This document shows positions 22,181 through 29,396 of a stretch of 56,829 nucleotides of DNA, piece by piece. Location of the stretch: positions 1 to 56,829 of the forward strand of contig JAFXMP010000171.1 in NCBI GenBank assembly GCA_017530275.1. The letters run 5' to 3'. The stretch comes from Clostridia bacterium. Lineage in GTDB: Bacteria > Bacillota_A > Clostridia > Christensenellales > Aristaeellaceae. A program made the translations under genes and the position numbers. Below the pieces are notes generated by a model, which was not told the DNA's origin, made no database searches, and saw only the letters and a program-made list of their open reading frames with translations. How positions within the stretch are numbered: the stretch's first letter is position 1; the number at the start of each line of letters is the position of its first letter.

Positions 22181-22381
22181 ATGCTTTCCGAATATCAGAA
22201 AACGGAATGGATCAAGAAGCGCAAGGAAAAGCGCCTCAGTCAGAACGACGTGGCGCTGCTGATCGGCGTTTCCGGTTCTTCCTACAACAAATACGAAAAC
22301 GGCTATCAGGTGCCACCGCCTGATGTGGCCGCCAGGATCGCAAAAGTCCTGGAACTGCCGGTATCCGCGGTCAAAGCCTGA
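22181..22381 (+). CDS. Cro-like HTH protein
   Basis: 66 residues, ATG behind AAAGAGGTG. Almost only a helix-turn-helix domain (WIKKRKEKRLSQNDVALLIG, then SGSSYNKYENGYQVP). Its size and place, second gene right of the switch, suit a Cro-type antagonist of the repressor. Confidence 0.85.
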   Translation: MLSEYQKTEWIKKRKEKRLSQNDVALLIGVSGSSYNKYENGYQVPPPDVAARIAKVLELPVSAVKA

Positions 22382-22400
22382 TCACGGGGAGGCGCGTGCA

Positions 22401-22607
22401 ATGAAAACCACCACGACCGAGCAGGCTGTCCAGCGGATGCGGGACTACCTGCGAGAAGAAAAGGGCATCCAGACCCAAGACCAATACCGGGAGCGCTATT
22501 GCCGCTTCATCCTGGAGGGTCCGCACATCAATCTGGCAATCTTTACGCAAGGAGGGCCCTATGACAATTTCGGATGCAATCAGCCAAGCGCCCAAAAGGT
22601 GGGATAA
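22401..22607 (+). CDS. Small hypothetical protein
   Basis: 68 residues, ATG behind GGGGAGGCG. N-terminus MKTTTTEQ comes from an AACCACCACGA copy; then a charged helix (AVQRMRDYLREEKGIQTQDQY). Unknown. Confidence 0.6.
   Translation: MKTTTTEQAVQRMRDYLREEKGIQTQDQYRERYCRFILEGPHINLAIFTQGGPYDNFGCNQPSAQKVG
22406..22416 (+). repeat. AACCACCACGA element, copy 6
   Basis: Exact 11-mer inside codons 2-6 of the gene at 22401. Confidence 0.8.
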
Positions 22608-22818
22608 GCAAACCGTCAACCGCTGGGCCAATTTATGGAAGGAGGTCGAGAAAAAATGTGCGCCGTCTGTTATCATTCCCCCTGCCTGCGTCGCTGCCCT
22701 AACGCAGATATTCCCGTATTTGACGTTTGCGGACGATGCGGAAACGATATTGAGCACGGTGATCGATATGCTCAAATCGATGGAAAGCCTATCTGCGAAA
22801 ACTTCCTGGACAACATGA
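22561..22818 (+). CDS. Possible overlapping small gene
   Basis: 85 residues, ATG with AAGGAGGG 5 bases before it. It overlaps the zinc-ribbon gene at 22656 for 163 bases in another frame. The first 30 residues look protein-like (MTISDAISQAPKRWDKQTV); the rest may be an artefact of the overlap. A real gene that lost its own end is one reading. Confidence 0.35.
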   Translation: MTISDAISQAPKRWDKQTVNRWANLWKEVEKKCAPSVIIPPACVAALTQIFPYLTFADDAETILSTVIDMLKSMESLSAKTSWTT

Positions 22819-22871
22819 CCCTTTCCCAAATCCTGGACCTCTTCGACACCTGTTTGGAGGAGGCGCAATGA
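22656..22871 (+). CDS. Small zinc-ribbon protein
   Basis: 71 residues, ATG behind AAGGAGG (10 bases). Cysteine pattern CxxC...CxxxC early (MCAVCYHSPCLRRCPN) and CGRCG in the middle, typical of a short LIM-like or rubredoxin-knuckle protein seen in many Firmicute phages. Binds zinc; partner unknown. Confidence 0.7.
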   Translation: MCAVCYHSPCLRRCPNADIPVFDVCGRCGNDIEHGDRYAQIDGKPICENFLDNMTLSQILDLFDTCLEEAQ

Positions 22872-23500
22872 TGGATACAAGCACCATCCTGGGCTCTTTC
22901 TCCACGGCGGACGAAATCACCTTTGACCGTGAAAACCACATGTACAGGGTGTCGGGGATCCCCATTCCGTCCGTCACGCAGCTTATGCAGCCACTTACAC
23001 AGACCAAATACAGCACCGTCAATGATCTGGTCCTCCAAATGGCGGCGGACCGCGGAACCGAAGTCCACACCGCCATTGAGTTTTTTCTCAAATACGGAAT
23101 CGCGGAAATCAGCGAACGAGGCCGCGCCTATCTGGACGCCTTCATGGCCTGGTACAACGATTACAATCCGCAGATCATCAGCAGCGAACGCATGACCTAC
23201 CACCGCACCATGCTATACGCAGGCACCGTTGACCTGCTGGCAAGCGTCGCCGGAAAACAAACCTTGATCGACTATAAGACCACGGCCGTCATCCATGACA
23301 GCCTTACCACCGTCCAGCTTGAAGCATACCAAAGGGCCCTGGCATCCGAGGGCGTCCAGGTAGATCAAAAAGCCATTCTGCAATTAAAGCAGGACGGAAC
23401 CTATTCTTTCAAAGTTTACCAGGCCAACGATATGGAAGCCTGGAAAACATTCTGCGCCCTGGTCACCATCCAGGCGCACAACATCAAATATGGAGGATGA
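22868..23500 (+). CDS. RecB-type exonuclease (PD-(D/E)XK)
   Basis: 210 residues. Motifs of the RecB-like nuclease family: GTEVHTAIE (His67), GTVDLL (Asp122), IDYKTT (Asp135, Lys137) and QLEAYQ (Gln150). Probably the 5'-3' exonuclease partner of the RecT-like protein, making the tails on which that protein anneals. Overlaps the preceding stop by four bases. Confidence 0.88.
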   Translation: MMDTSTILGSFSTADEITFDRENHMYRVSGIPIPSVTQLMQPLTQTKYSTVNDLVLQMAADRGTEVHTAIEFFLKYGIAEISERGRAYLDAFMAWYNDYNPQIISSERMTYHRTMLYAGTVDLLASVAGKQTLIDYKTTAVIHDSLTTVQLEAYQRALASEGVQVDQKAILQLKQDGTYSFKVYQANDMEAWKTFCALVTIQAHNIKYGG

Positions 23501-23506
23501 TGCAGC

Positions 23507-24223
23507 ATGGAAACCACCACGAACGAACAGGTTGTCGCCACCATCAGCACAGAGCAGGTGCTCAACGAACAGGAGGCCAAACAGACCGCCGACAATGTGG
23601 CCCTGCAGATCAGGGTCAGCAGCATGGTCATTCAAACCGAAGACCAGTACCGGGAGGCCGCCGAGATCGGCAAGGATATCAAGCGCAGGGCCAAGATGGT
23701 CGTTGACCTCTTTGCCCCCATCAAGGCGGCGGCCCACGAAGCCCACCGCGTAGCCTGCGACCGGGAAAATGCCATGCTTACCCCCCTGCGGGACGCGGAA
23801 AAGCAGATCAAGGGTCTCATGAGCGCCTATACTGCAGAGCAGGAACGCAAGCGCCGGGAGGCCCAGGAAGCAGCCCGCAGAGCCCAGGAGGAAGCGGCCC
23901 GCAAGGCCCTGGAACAGGCCGTAGCCCTGGAGCAGCAGGGCAAGCAGCAGCAGGCAGACGCCGTCCTGGAGGAAGCGGAAATCATGGCCGCGACCCCCGT
24001 GGCTGTTGCTCCCACCGTTACACCCACCAAGGGCGTCACCACCAAAAAGGTTTGGGAAGTCCAGATCGTTGATCCTGACGCCGTACCTGTTTCCGTTGCG
24101 GGCATTGTCATCCGCCCCGTCGATCAGATGGCAATCAAAAAGCTGGCGAACACCAGCAAGGGGCAAATCCAGATTCCCGGCGTCCGCATCATCGAAAAGG
24201 TTCAGACCATTTTGAGAACGTGA
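23507..24223 (+). CDS. Coiled-coil protein between exonuclease and recombinase
   Basis: 238 residues, ATG behind GGAGGATGATG. A long Ala/Glu/Gln/Arg coiled coil (about residues 100-155) joins an N-terminal helical part to a small C-terminal domain (KVWEVQIVDPDAVPVSVAG). This gene type often lies in phage recombination operons next to exonuclease and RecT; its role is unproven. Starts METTTNEQ, from an AACCACCACGA copy. Confidence 0.75.
   Translation: METTTNEQVVATISTEQVLNEQEAKQTADNVALQIRVSSMVIQTEDQYREAAEIGKDIKRRAKMVVDLFAPIKAAAHEAHRVACDRENAMLTPLRDAEKQIKGLMSAYTAEQERKRREAQEAARRAQEEAARKALEQAVALEQQGKQQQADAVLEEAEIMAATPVAVAPTVTPTKGVTTKKVWEVQIVDPDAVPVSVAGIVIRPVDQMAIKKLANTSKGQIQIPGVRIIEKVQTILRT
23512..23522 (+). 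repeat. AACCACCACGA element, copy 7
   Basis: Exact 11-mer inside codons 2-6 of the gene at 23507. Confidence 0.8.
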
Positions 24224-24237
24224 AGGAGGAAACCGCC

Positions 24238-25128
24238 ATGTCCACGCTGCCTACGGAACAGCCCAACGCCATCACCACCTTTGAAACGGCCTACGGCACG
24301 GTCAGCCTGTCCCCGGAGATTGTGTCCAACTACCTCAAGCGGGGCAATAAAAACCTCACAGATCAGGATATTACCCTCTTTATCAACCTGTGCAAGTACC
24401 ACAAGCTCAACCCCTTCGTCAACGAAGCCTATGCCATCAAATTCGGCGACGATTTCCAAATGGTCATTGGCTATGACACCTATAAGCGCCGGGCCGAGGA
24501 AAATCCGGCTTACCATGGCCGCAAATCCGGCATCGTGGTGCTGCGCGGGGATCAGGTAGTCCAGAAGGAAGGACCCTGCCTCTATCCCTCTGAAAAGCTC
24601 CTTGGCGGCTGGTGCCGCGTATTCCGGGAGCTTCATGGAACTGTCGTGGAGGATTACAAGGAAGTAAGCCTCACGGAATACGACAAGGGGCAATCCAACT
24701 GGAAAACCAAGCCCGCCACCATGATTGAGAAAGTGGCCGTCAGCCAGGCCCTCCGCTCCGCTTTCCCTACGGACTTTGCCGGGATATACACGGCGGAGGA
24801 ACTTCCAGCCCAGGAGGACGCCCCTGGCAGCCAGCAGCAGGGCGCAGGTCAGCAGCAGGGCGGGGATGGTGAACACATCGACCCGCAGACCGGGGAAGTC
24901 GATAAATCCGGCAAGGTCACGGATGAACAGCGCCGGAAAATGTTCGATCAGGCCAAACAAATCTACGGAAACCAGTCCGTGGAACGGGTCAAGAAATTCT
25001 GTGACGAAAAGGGTTTTAAGGCCACCACGGAGATGACCGTCGCCGCCTATGAGGAATTCATGGAAACCCTGGCCGATGAATATTCGGCCATGCTCGATCA
25101 GGTACAGGCAGAGGGAAGCGTCCAGTAA
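24238..25128 (+). CDS. RecT/Bet-family single-strand annealing recombinase
   Basis: 296 residues, ATG 24238 behind AAGGAGG. The core (residues 15-185) matches phage Bet: VSNYLKRGNKNLTDQDITLF, LNPFVNEAYAIKFG, and TMIEKVAVSQALRSAFP. A Gln/Gly-rich hinge (GSQQQGAGQQQGG) leads to a C-terminal helical part. It anneals complementary single strands for recombination and replication restart, working with the exonuclease and SSB. Confidence 0.93.
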   Translation: MSTLPTEQPNAITTFETAYGTVSLSPEIVSNYLKRGNKNLTDQDITLFINLCKYHKLNPFVNEAYAIKFGDDFQMVIGYDTYKRRAEENPAYHGRKSGIVVLRGDQVVQKEGPCLYPSEKLLGGWCRVFRELHGTVVEDYKEVSLTEYDKGQSNWKTKPATMIEKVAVSQALRSAFPTDFAGIYTAEELPAQEDAPGSQQQGAGQQQGGDGEHIDPQTGEVDKSGKVTDEQRRKMFDQAKQIYGNQSVERVKKFCDEKGFKATTEMTVAAYEEFMETLADEYSAMLDQVQAEGSVQ

Positions 25129-25172
25129 CCATCCAGAAAAGCCGTCATCCCAGGAAAGGAGGTTGATGCGGC

Positions 25173-25973
25173 TTGAATCTGAATGGTTATATCAAGCTCC
25201 ACCGGAAGATGATGGCTTGGCAGTGGATAAACCACCCGCCCACGTTCTGCCTGTTCATCCATCTGCTGATGATGGCCGCATACGAACCGGGCGGGCAATC
25301 TGGTATGATACTGCAACCTGGACAGGTCTCCGCAGGGAAAAGGGAATTGGCAAAAAGAACAGGGCTGTCAGAGCAACAGGTTTTGACAGCCCTGGCCCAC
25401 CTGAAAACCACCGGGGAAATATCTGTTTCGACTGTGGACAGAAAATACAGCGTAATAACAATTCTGAACTGGACGAAATATCAGGTATCACCCAGCGGCC
25501 AACCCAGCGACCCACCCAGCCATGACAACCCGGAAAGCCTTATGCCGCAAGGAATTTCTAAAAACTTCATCTGCTACCCACCCAACGACCAACCCAGCAA
25601 CCCACCCACAGAACCACCCACAAACCCACCCACTATAATAGAGAAAAATAAGAAGGGTAAGAAAGGAAAGAAAAAAGATATATATAGTGACGAAAACGGC
25701 TGGCCTCAATTCGGGGATTTCGTCTGGATGCCTCAAAAGGAATACGATACCCTGGTGGATCGGTTCGGGGAACCATTCACCACGAAATGTATTGAAACCC
25801 TGGGCAACTATAAGGGCAGCAGCGGAAAGAAGTACGTCTCCGATTATCGGGCGATCCTGAATTGGGTGGTCGATAGGGTCAAGAAGGATTATCCCCTCTT
25901 GATGAAGCGGCAACCGCAGCAGCAACAAATAACCACCACGAGAAATGAAAGCGAATGGGGTGATGGAATTTGA
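25173..25973 (+). CDS. Replication initiator (DnaD-like, winged helix)
   Basis: 266 residues, TTG start with AAAGGAGG about 9 bases before. N-terminal winged-helix region (residues 1-105: NGYIKLHRKMMAWQW, LAKRTGLSEQQVLTALAHLK) as in phage replisome organisers; then a low-complexity Pro/Thr/Asn linker encoded by direct repeats; then a lysine-rich stretch and a C-terminal part (WPQFGDFVWMPQKEYDTLVDRFG). Followed by a DnaC-like loader, the normal gene pair of Firmicute phages. The repeats inside it look like the origin it would bind. Confidence 0.85.
   Translation: MNLNGYIKLHRKMMAWQWINHPPTFCLFIHLLMMAAYEPGGQSGMILQPGQVSAGKRELAKRTGLSEQQVLTALAHLKTTGEISVSTVDRKYSVITILNWTKYQVSPSGQPSDPPSHDNPESLMPQGISKNFICYPPNDQPSNPPTEPPTNPPTIIEKNKKGKKGKKKDIYSDENGWPQFGDFVWMPQKEYDTLVDRFGEPFTTKCIETLGNYKGSSGKKYVSDYRAILNWVVDRVKKDYPLLMKRQPQQQQITTTRNESEWGDGI
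25487..25690. other. Candidate replication origin inside the initiator gene
   Basis: Two copies of CCAACCCAGCRACCCACCCA (25499-25518 and 25589-25608; one base differs) and four exact ACCCACCCA boxes in total, followed by a purine- and AT-rich stretch (25633-25690, ending GATATATATAG). Iterons followed by an easily melted block inside the initiator gene is the arrangement of the lambda origin in gene O. Confidence 0.65.
25931..25941 (+). repeat. AACCACCACGA element, copy 8
   Basis: Exact 11-mer in the 3' end of the initiator gene, 29 bases before the start of the loader gene. Confidence 0.8.
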
Positions 25974-26815
25974 ACATCTTTGAAAGCGTCCTGCAGCAGG
26001 CTATGCAGCCCAGGGCACCCAACGAAGGGGACTACCGGGATCAAGAAGGATTCCTGGTGTGCGGTCATTGCGGGGGCCGCAAGGAATTTGATCTTGAAAT
26101 CCTGGGGAAGCTCCGGCGCGTCCCCTGCTCCTGCACATGCGAACAGGCCGCCGTCGAAGCGGAAAGGCAGGCGGACAGGCTTCAACGCCAAAAGGACAGG
26201 ATCAACAATTCCGTGCAATGGCTCCGGGAAATGGGCTGCCTCATTACGCCAGAGGCCACGTTCAGCCGGAACGACGGGAAAAGCCGGAAGAATACCGAAA
26301 CCCTTGTCCGCTATGCCGAGAAATTCGATCAGGCGGCGGAGAAGAATATCGGCCTCATGCTCTACGGCGAAACCGGGGCCGGAAAGACCTTCTTTGCGGA
26401 GTGCATCGCCAACCGGCTGGCCCAGGATGGGAAATTCGTCTGGATGACAAAAATCCAGGACGTGGCGGCGGCCATGAGCGCAGCCTATGGGGAACACCGC
26501 CCGGAAATCCTGCGGTACATCCAGGAGGTTGATTTGCTCATTCTGGACGATTTCGGAACCGAGCGCGGAACCCCATTCATGGTGGAGCAAGCCTATGGGA
26601 TCATCAATGCCCGGTATGAGGCCCGCAGGCCCATGATCGTCACCACCAACATTGACCCGGCCACAATGGAGGGAGAACAGGATATTCAATTCAAACGCCT
26701 GTACGAAAGGGTCATGGAAGTCTGCATCAAGCACAGGATCGAGGGCGGCACCCGCCGGGCTGCATACGCCCACGACAAGGCCCTGGAACTAAAGTCAATC
26801 CTTGGATTGGAGTGA
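25970..26815 (+). CDS. DnaC-like helicase loader ATPase
   Basis: 281 residues, TTG start overlapping the initiator stop by four bases. An N-terminal zinc-binding part (C31, C34, C53, C55, C57), a charged helix, then the AAA+ domain: Walker A GETGAGKT (133-140), Walker B ILDDFG (191-196, Asp193 and Asp194) and sensor TTNI. It loads the replicative helicase of the host at the phage origin. Confidence 0.93.
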   Translation: MNIFESVLQQAMQPRAPNEGDYRDQEGFLVCGHCGGRKEFDLEILGKLRRVPCSCTCEQAAVEAERQADRLQRQKDRINNSVQWLREMGCLITPEATFSRNDGKSRKNTETLVRYAEKFDQAAEKNIGLMLYGETGAGKTFFAECIANRLAQDGKFVWMTKIQDVAAAMSAAYGEHRPEILRYIQEVDLLILDDFGTERGTPFMVEQAYGIINARYEARRPMIVTTNIDPATMEGEQDIQFKRLYERVMEVCIKHRIEGGTRRAAYAHDKALELKSILGLE

Positions 26816-26819
26816 GCGC

Positions 26820-27020
26820 ATGGAACAGAAAAAAGTAAAGGTCAGGATCCCCGTCGCAAAGGAGGAAGACCGCCAAACATTGGCCGGAATCCTGGTAAAG
26901 AACATGATCCCGGTTTCCCCGGCCAGGGACTATTACACCACGGCAGCCGGAAAGAAATCCACGGCCATGCAATACTATCTTATCATCGAAGCGGAGGTAC
27001 AGGATGATAAAGACCTTTGA
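26820..27020 (+). CDS. Small hypothetical protein
   Basis: 66 residues, ATG with TTGGAGTGAG upstream. Predicted beta-alpha-beta (KVKVRIPVAKEEDRQTLAGIL, YYLIIEAEV), perhaps a small binding domain. Overlaps the resolvase gene by 17 bases. Confidence 0.65.
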   Translation: MEQKKVKVRIPVAKEEDRQTLAGILVKNMIPVSPARDYYTTAAGKKSTAMQYYLIIEAEVQDDKDL

Positions 27021-27462
27021 AATCCTGGGCGAGCCCAAAGGAAAGGCCCGCCCAAAATTCACCACCATCAACGGCCACGCACAGGCCATCACGCCAAAGC
27101 AGACGGTTCAGTATGAAAACCTGGTCAAAATGGAATACCAGGCCCAGTGCGGAGCCTTTTCCTTCGATCAGGATCAGCACGTCCATGTTCTCATTGACTG
27201 CTTTATGGGGATGCCCAAATCGGTCAGCAAGGCCAAGCGGGCCGCCATGATGGATCATTCCCTGCGCCCCATGAAAAAACCGGACTTTGATAATATGGGA
27301 AAGGTCATCTGCGACAGCCTCAACGGCATCGCCTATCACGATGACGCCCAAATCGTGGACGGCAGGGTCCGCAAGTTTTACAGCAAGATACCCCGCGTGG
27401 TGGTCACGCTCTCCGATCAGGAAATCGACCCGGCCAAATTCACCGTAAAAAGGGAGGAATAA
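27004..27462 (+). CDS. RusA-like Holliday junction resolvase
   Basis: 152 residues, ATG behind GGAGGTACAGG. N-terminal GEPKGKARPKFT and the catalytic stretch KPDFDNMGKVICDSLNG with DDAQI, giving the acidic residues (Asp98, Asp100, Asp107, then the DD pair) that bind metal in RusA. It resolves recombination intermediates before packaging. Confidence 0.92.
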   Translation: MIKTFEILGEPKGKARPKFTTINGHAQAITPKQTVQYENLVKMEYQAQCGAFSFDQDQHVHVLIDCFMGMPKSVSKAKRAAMMDHSLRPMKKPDFDNMGKVICDSLNGIAYHDDAQIVDGRVRKFYSKIPRVVVTLSDQEIDPAKFTVKREE

Positions 27463-27464
27463 CC

Positions 27465-27962
27465 ATGAGCCAGATCAATAATGCCAACGTCCAGGAAATC
27501 AGCATCAAAAACGAAACCTTTGATGCGTTCCGCACCGACTTCGATCTAATGCTCAAAAAGACCCTGGACAACATGCTGGAAAAGGGACTGGAAGAAGCCG
27601 AAATCACCGTCAAGATGACGGTCAAGGCGGCCAAGAAAGAGGTCGCCAACCCCACCGTTTCCAATGCCGCAGAAAAGCGCACGGCCATCGTCCCCACCTT
27701 CACCCATAAGATTGTCACCGCCTATAAGGTGGAGAGCAAGAAGGAAGGGACGCTCGCCAACGGCAGGGAACTGTTCTACGACGAAACCACCGGCGAGTAT
27801 ATACTGATCGAAATCGATGACGGCCAGACCAGCATGTTCAATGGCACCTATCAGGCCGCAGGGGACTATGGGGATCAGCCCATCAATGCGGATGGTTCGG
27901 TCACGGATGCGCTGGATGAACTGCCCGGCCCCTCCGTCCTGCTTCCTGCCGCAGACGAATAA
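27465..27962 (+). CDS. Hypothetical protein
   Basis: 165 residues, ATG behind AGGGAGGA. Helical first half (TFDAFRTDFDLMLKKTLD), beta-rich second half (HKIVTAYKVESKKEG, YILIEIDDGQ) and an acidic end. This type is common in recombination regions of Firmicute phages; function unknown to me. Confidence 0.7.
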   Translation: MSQINNANVQEISIKNETFDAFRTDFDLMLKKTLDNMLEKGLEEAEITVKMTVKAAKKEVANPTVSNAAEKRTAIVPTFTHKIVTAYKVESKKEGTLANGRELFYDETTGEYILIEIDDGQTSMFNGTYQAAGDYGDQPINADGSVTDALDELPGPSVLLPAADE

Positions 27963-27970
27963 TCACACCT

Positions 27971-28001
27971 GCAGGCCGGGGCCATTCATGGCTCCGGCTG
28001 C
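27971..28001 (+). promoter_or_regulatory. Intergenic hairpin H7 with CCGTAACCACCA element
   Basis: Twelve-base-pair stem with one bulged G and one wobble (27971-27983 with 27990-28001), loop ATTCAT. CCGTAACCACCA follows at 28007 and AAAGGAGG at 28021, the same order as around copies 2 and 5 of the element. Confidence 0.5.
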
Positions 28002-28037
28002 ATGATCCGTAACCACCAATAAAGGAGGCGCACCATT

Positions 28038-28388
28038 ATGAATTATCGTGTCACCATCGAACCGCTTTCTGATACGGAGAAAAAGAGCAATCCCGAAACG
28101 ATAACCCTTTGTCTGGATGGCCTTGTACTGGCGGGCCAGTACGACCCGAAAGAGGTCAATCACTACGCGCAGCCGGGCCAAGCCGACCTTCCCCCTGGTG
28201 TCAAAGGACAGATCAGTGCCGTCATGGGAAGCAACTGCGTAGAGGCCATTTTCCAACTTATCAGCAACGGCTTGCCGGAACAGATGCGGGCGGCGCTGGC
28301 GCTCCGAATGATAAAGGATCGCATGGGAATGGTCGAAATACAAGAAATAGCGTCCATGACCATTGATCCGTCGCGGGGTGGGGCATGA
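28038..28388 (+). CDS. Hypothetical protein
   Basis: 116 residues, ATG behind AAAGGAGGC. Beta-strand start (YRVTIEPLSDTE, TLCLDGLVLAGQY) and two C-terminal helices (AIFQLISNGLPEQMRAALALRM broken by a turn). No family recognised. Confidence 0.65.
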   Translation: MNYRVTIEPLSDTEKKSNPETITLCLDGLVLAGQYDPKEVNHYAQPGQADLPPGVKGQISAVMGSNCVEAIFQLISNGLPEQMRAALALRMIKDRMGMVEIQEIASMTIDPSRGGA

Positions 28389-28592
28389 ATGGCTCGAAAA
28401 TATAAACGCGGGGACAAGATTTCCAGCATCCAGGAATTTTCTGAACAAGAATTTATCTGGTGGATGGGAAAGGTCTACCATTGCGGCTTTGCTTTTTCCT
28501 GGCAGTTTATGTTCATTCTGAACCGCGTCAAGGCCGGGGCCTTTTACAAGGTCGTACCCATCGAAAAGGAGGGTAGAAAAGATGATCCCTGA
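28389..28592 (+). CDS. Small basic hypothetical protein
   Basis: 67 residues starting at the base after the previous stop. Basic, aromatic-rich (FIWWMGKVYHCGFAFSWQF). Unknown; overlaps the next gene by 11 bases. Confidence 0.6.
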   Translation: MARKYKRGDKISSIQEFSEQEFIWWMGKVYHCGFAFSWQFMFILNRVKAGAFYKVVPIEKEGRKDDP

Positions 28593-28713
28593 ACTCACCT
28601 GGTTTTCAATCGTCTTTATCCTGGCGGTTTTGGCGATCGTTCTTCTCAGCGAGGACGAAAGCCTGGAGGATGTAGCCGACAGGAACATCAAAAAAGGAGG
28701 ATCAGGAAGATGA
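28582..28713 (+). CDS. Single-pass membrane miniprotein
   Basis: 43 residues (MIPELTWFSIVFILAVLAIV...GGSGR), ATG behind AAAGGAGG. One transmembrane helix (about 6-22) and an acidic tail. Overlaps the next gene by ATGA. Confidence 0.6.
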   Translation: MIPELTWFSIVFILAVLAIVLLSEDESLEDVADRNIKKGGSGR

Positions 28714-28973
28714 CGAGGCAGAGTTTTGGAATCCTCAACAACGTCCTGGGATCCATTAAGGCCATCAAATACATGGCCGACGAATGTGGGATCAATGAAT
28801 TGTGCGATTCCATGGCAAAGAATATCCAGAGTGTTTTCCAGATCGAAAATGAAGCGGCGGTCAGCCGCACGGTTCCGGACGGTAGCTATAACGCCGTCTG
28901 CGAGGTGGGCCAATTTCGGGTCAGCGTCGGAAAGCTGGCGCAGGATCAGGGGGAGGAACGCCAATGCAAGTAA
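28710..28973 (+). CDS. Small hypothetical protein
   Basis: 87 residues, ATG behind AAGGAGGATC. Helix first (SIKAIKYMADECGINELCDSM) then a small sheet (YNAVCEVGQFRVSVG). Unknown. Confidence 0.6.
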   Translation: MTRQSFGILNNVLGSIKAIKYMADECGINELCDSMAKNIQSVFQIENEAAVSRTVPDGSYNAVCEVGQFRVSVGKLAQDQGEERQCK

Positions 28974-29071
28974 TTCTTTTGCGGGTCACGCAATTCGGGG
29001 ATGATCTGGCAGGCCAGGCAGCCGCCCAGTGCACCAATTCCAGCAAATGGACAGCGCAAAAGGAGGACTGA
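28964..29071 (+). CDS. Very small hypothetical protein
   Basis: 35 residues (MQVILLRVTQFGDDLAGQ...AQKED), ATG behind GGGAGGAAC, overlapping the previous gene by 10 bases and ending in the ribosome binding site of the next. Believed real because of this tight fit. Confidence 0.5.
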   Translation: MQVILLRVTQFGDDLAGQAAAQCTNSSKWTAQKED

Positions 29072-29072
29072 C

Positions 29073-29339
29073 ATGGAGCCGTTGATCGGTCTATGTTGCC
29101 CAAAATGCAGGTGTGTTCAAAGTATCGTCATGGATGTGCGGCCATTCGCCGGGGGAATCCGCCGCAAGAGGCAATGCAAAAAATGCAGCCATACGTGGGT
29201 CACATACGAGTGTGACAGCGTCATGATGCGCCGCCTGCAGGATCGGGCTCTGAAAATCGGCATGGAAGAAGGATCCAGGATCGTCATCAAGGATGATCCG
29301 CTCAATGGCAAATATTCCGGCCTCATTGAAGAAGAATAA
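29073..29339 (+). CDS. Zinc-ribbon protein (NrdR-like ribbon)
   Basis: 88 residues, ATG behind AAAGGAGG. CCPKC and CKKC (near residues 8-11 and 35-38) make a zinc ribbon like that of NrdR or the C-terminal ribbon of phage regulators; the rest is a charged helix. Nucleic-acid binding is likely. Confidence 0.7.
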   Translation: MEPLIGLCCPKCRCVQSIVMDVRPFAGGIRRKRQCKKCSHTWVTYECDSVMMRRLQDRALKIGMEEGSRIVIKDDPLNGKYSGLIEEE

Positions 29340-29396
29340 CGTACCGTATTAAGCGCCGGCAGGGATCGGGCATCCGGGAAGAAGGAGGAAAAGAGC

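Noticed and set aside
25499..25632. CRISPR-like array from the repeated ACCCACCCA boxes
   Set aside because: Repeats are short, unevenly spaced, and inside a coding gene with an AT-rich block next to it; they fit origin iterons.
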